A stretch of DNA of 5,733 bases from Devosia sp. Its GTDB lineage: Bacteria > Pseudomonadota > Alphaproteobacteria > Rhizobiales > Devosiaceae. Below the pieces are notes generated by a model. The model ran no database searches and was not told the origin of the DNA. It saw only the letters and a list, made by a program, of their open reading frames with translations. Every line of letters starts with the position of its first letter. Position 1 is the stretch's first letter. Positions 5,547 through 5,733 of the stretch are shown in pieces. Position numbers and translations under genes: made by a program. The stretch lies in assembly GCA_028290245.1 (NCBI GenBank), contig JAQGKG010000013.1, forward strand, positions 1 through 5,733, given 5' to 3'.

Positions 5547-5598
5547 GCGACGATCGACGTCCTATAACCCATAGGCATCCGTTTGATCGCGACGCGCG
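5529..5598. repeat. 14-bp direct repeat pair
   Basis: GATCGCGACGCGCG occurs at 5529-5542 and again, without mismatch, at 5585-5598, 56 bp apart. The first copy is the right half of the palindromic module; the second lies inside the minus-strand gene, where it encodes most of ARVAIK. The sequence is low in complexity (CG-rich), so chance or shared codon bias is possible. Confidence 0.5.
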
Positions 5599-5733
5599 CG
5601 CCTGCAGAGTAAGCGCCAATCGCACCCTCCGAACTACCGCGGCGTCGCATCCGCTGCGGCGCTAGATTGGCGCGCTCGGCCAGCAACTGGCTGACGAACG
5701 CAGCGGTAGTCACATTGCGTAGCAGTGATGGCT
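5543..5733 (-). CDS. C-terminal part of a hypothetical protein (partial, runs off the window)
   Basis: On the minus strand a frame is open from the right edge for 62 codons to a TAA (complement of 5543-5545). It has no start here and continues outside. The visible product includes AAFVSQLLAERANLAPQR (10-27), then a basic RMRRR, a Gly/Ala stretch GAIGAYSAGARVAIK (36-50) and the end MPMGYRTSIVA (52-62). The helical FVSQLLAER followed by a basic linker and short tail looks like a genuine C-terminus of a small rhizobial hypothetical protein, from memory only. The other two minus-strand frames are closed by stop codons in this stretch. Its third codon positions look less G/C-biased than those of the other genes. 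The stop codon lies inside the right arm of the palindromic repeat, so the repeat contributes the end of the gene. Function unknown. Confidence 0.6.
   Translation of the reverse strand, partial: PSLLRNVTTAAFVSQLLAERANLAPQRMRRRGSSEGAIGAYSAGARVAIKRMPMGYRTSIVA

Noticed and set aside
5561..5575. CCTAT/ATAGG inverted repeat
   Set aside because: Short arms inside the coding part of the minus-strand gene; likely chance.
5431..5625. Minus-strand open frame of 64 codons across the palindromic repeats
   Set aside because: It translates through both hairpins and into the membrane protein gene. The better frame here ends at 5543 and stays open to the window edge.

Overview
The window looks like chromosomal DNA from an alphaproteobacterium of the Hyphomicrobiales (Rhizobiales). 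A Devosia-like genome is my best guess, but I could not test this. The reasons are the high G+C content with strong G/C at third codon positions, the alphaproteobacterial style of FtsE, FtsX, L32 and FumC, a direct-repeat LexA-type box (GTTC-N7-GTTC), and dispersed palindromic repeats of a kind common between genes in that order. Seven genes lie on the plus strand and one partial gene enters from the right on the minus strand.

Positions 1-2475 hold envelope genes. ftsE (TTG start) and ftsX overlap by 8 bp and encode the ATPase and membrane halves of the FtsEX complex, which couples the divisome to peptidoglycan hydrolysis. plsC follows after 77 bp and encodes the acyltransferase that makes phosphatidic acid. 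I see no terminator after plsC.

Positions 2476-2943 are the most interesting part. A TTGACA promoter carries an exact alphaproteobacterial LexA-type operator over its -10 region. It drives a 112-residue soluble protein that I do not recognise. This suggests a DNA-damage-inducible gene of unknown function.

Positions 2944-3412 form a self-contained rpmF unit (ribosomal protein L32): a candidate promoter, two tandem hairpins in the leader, a 59-residue gene and a strong intrinsic terminator.

Positions 3413-5444 hold fumC (class II fumarase) behind a dispersed palindromic repeat and a TACAAT -10 box. A 150-residue membrane protein of unknown function follows; its ribosome-binding site lies inside a possible RNA hairpin. 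A perfect 8-bp hairpin sits in the gap between the two genes.

Positions 5445-5733 hold a second, larger composite palindromic repeat between convergent genes, then the 3' end of a minus-strand gene. The stop codon of that gene lies inside the right arm of the repeat. I found no tRNA, rRNA, CRISPR array or transposase.
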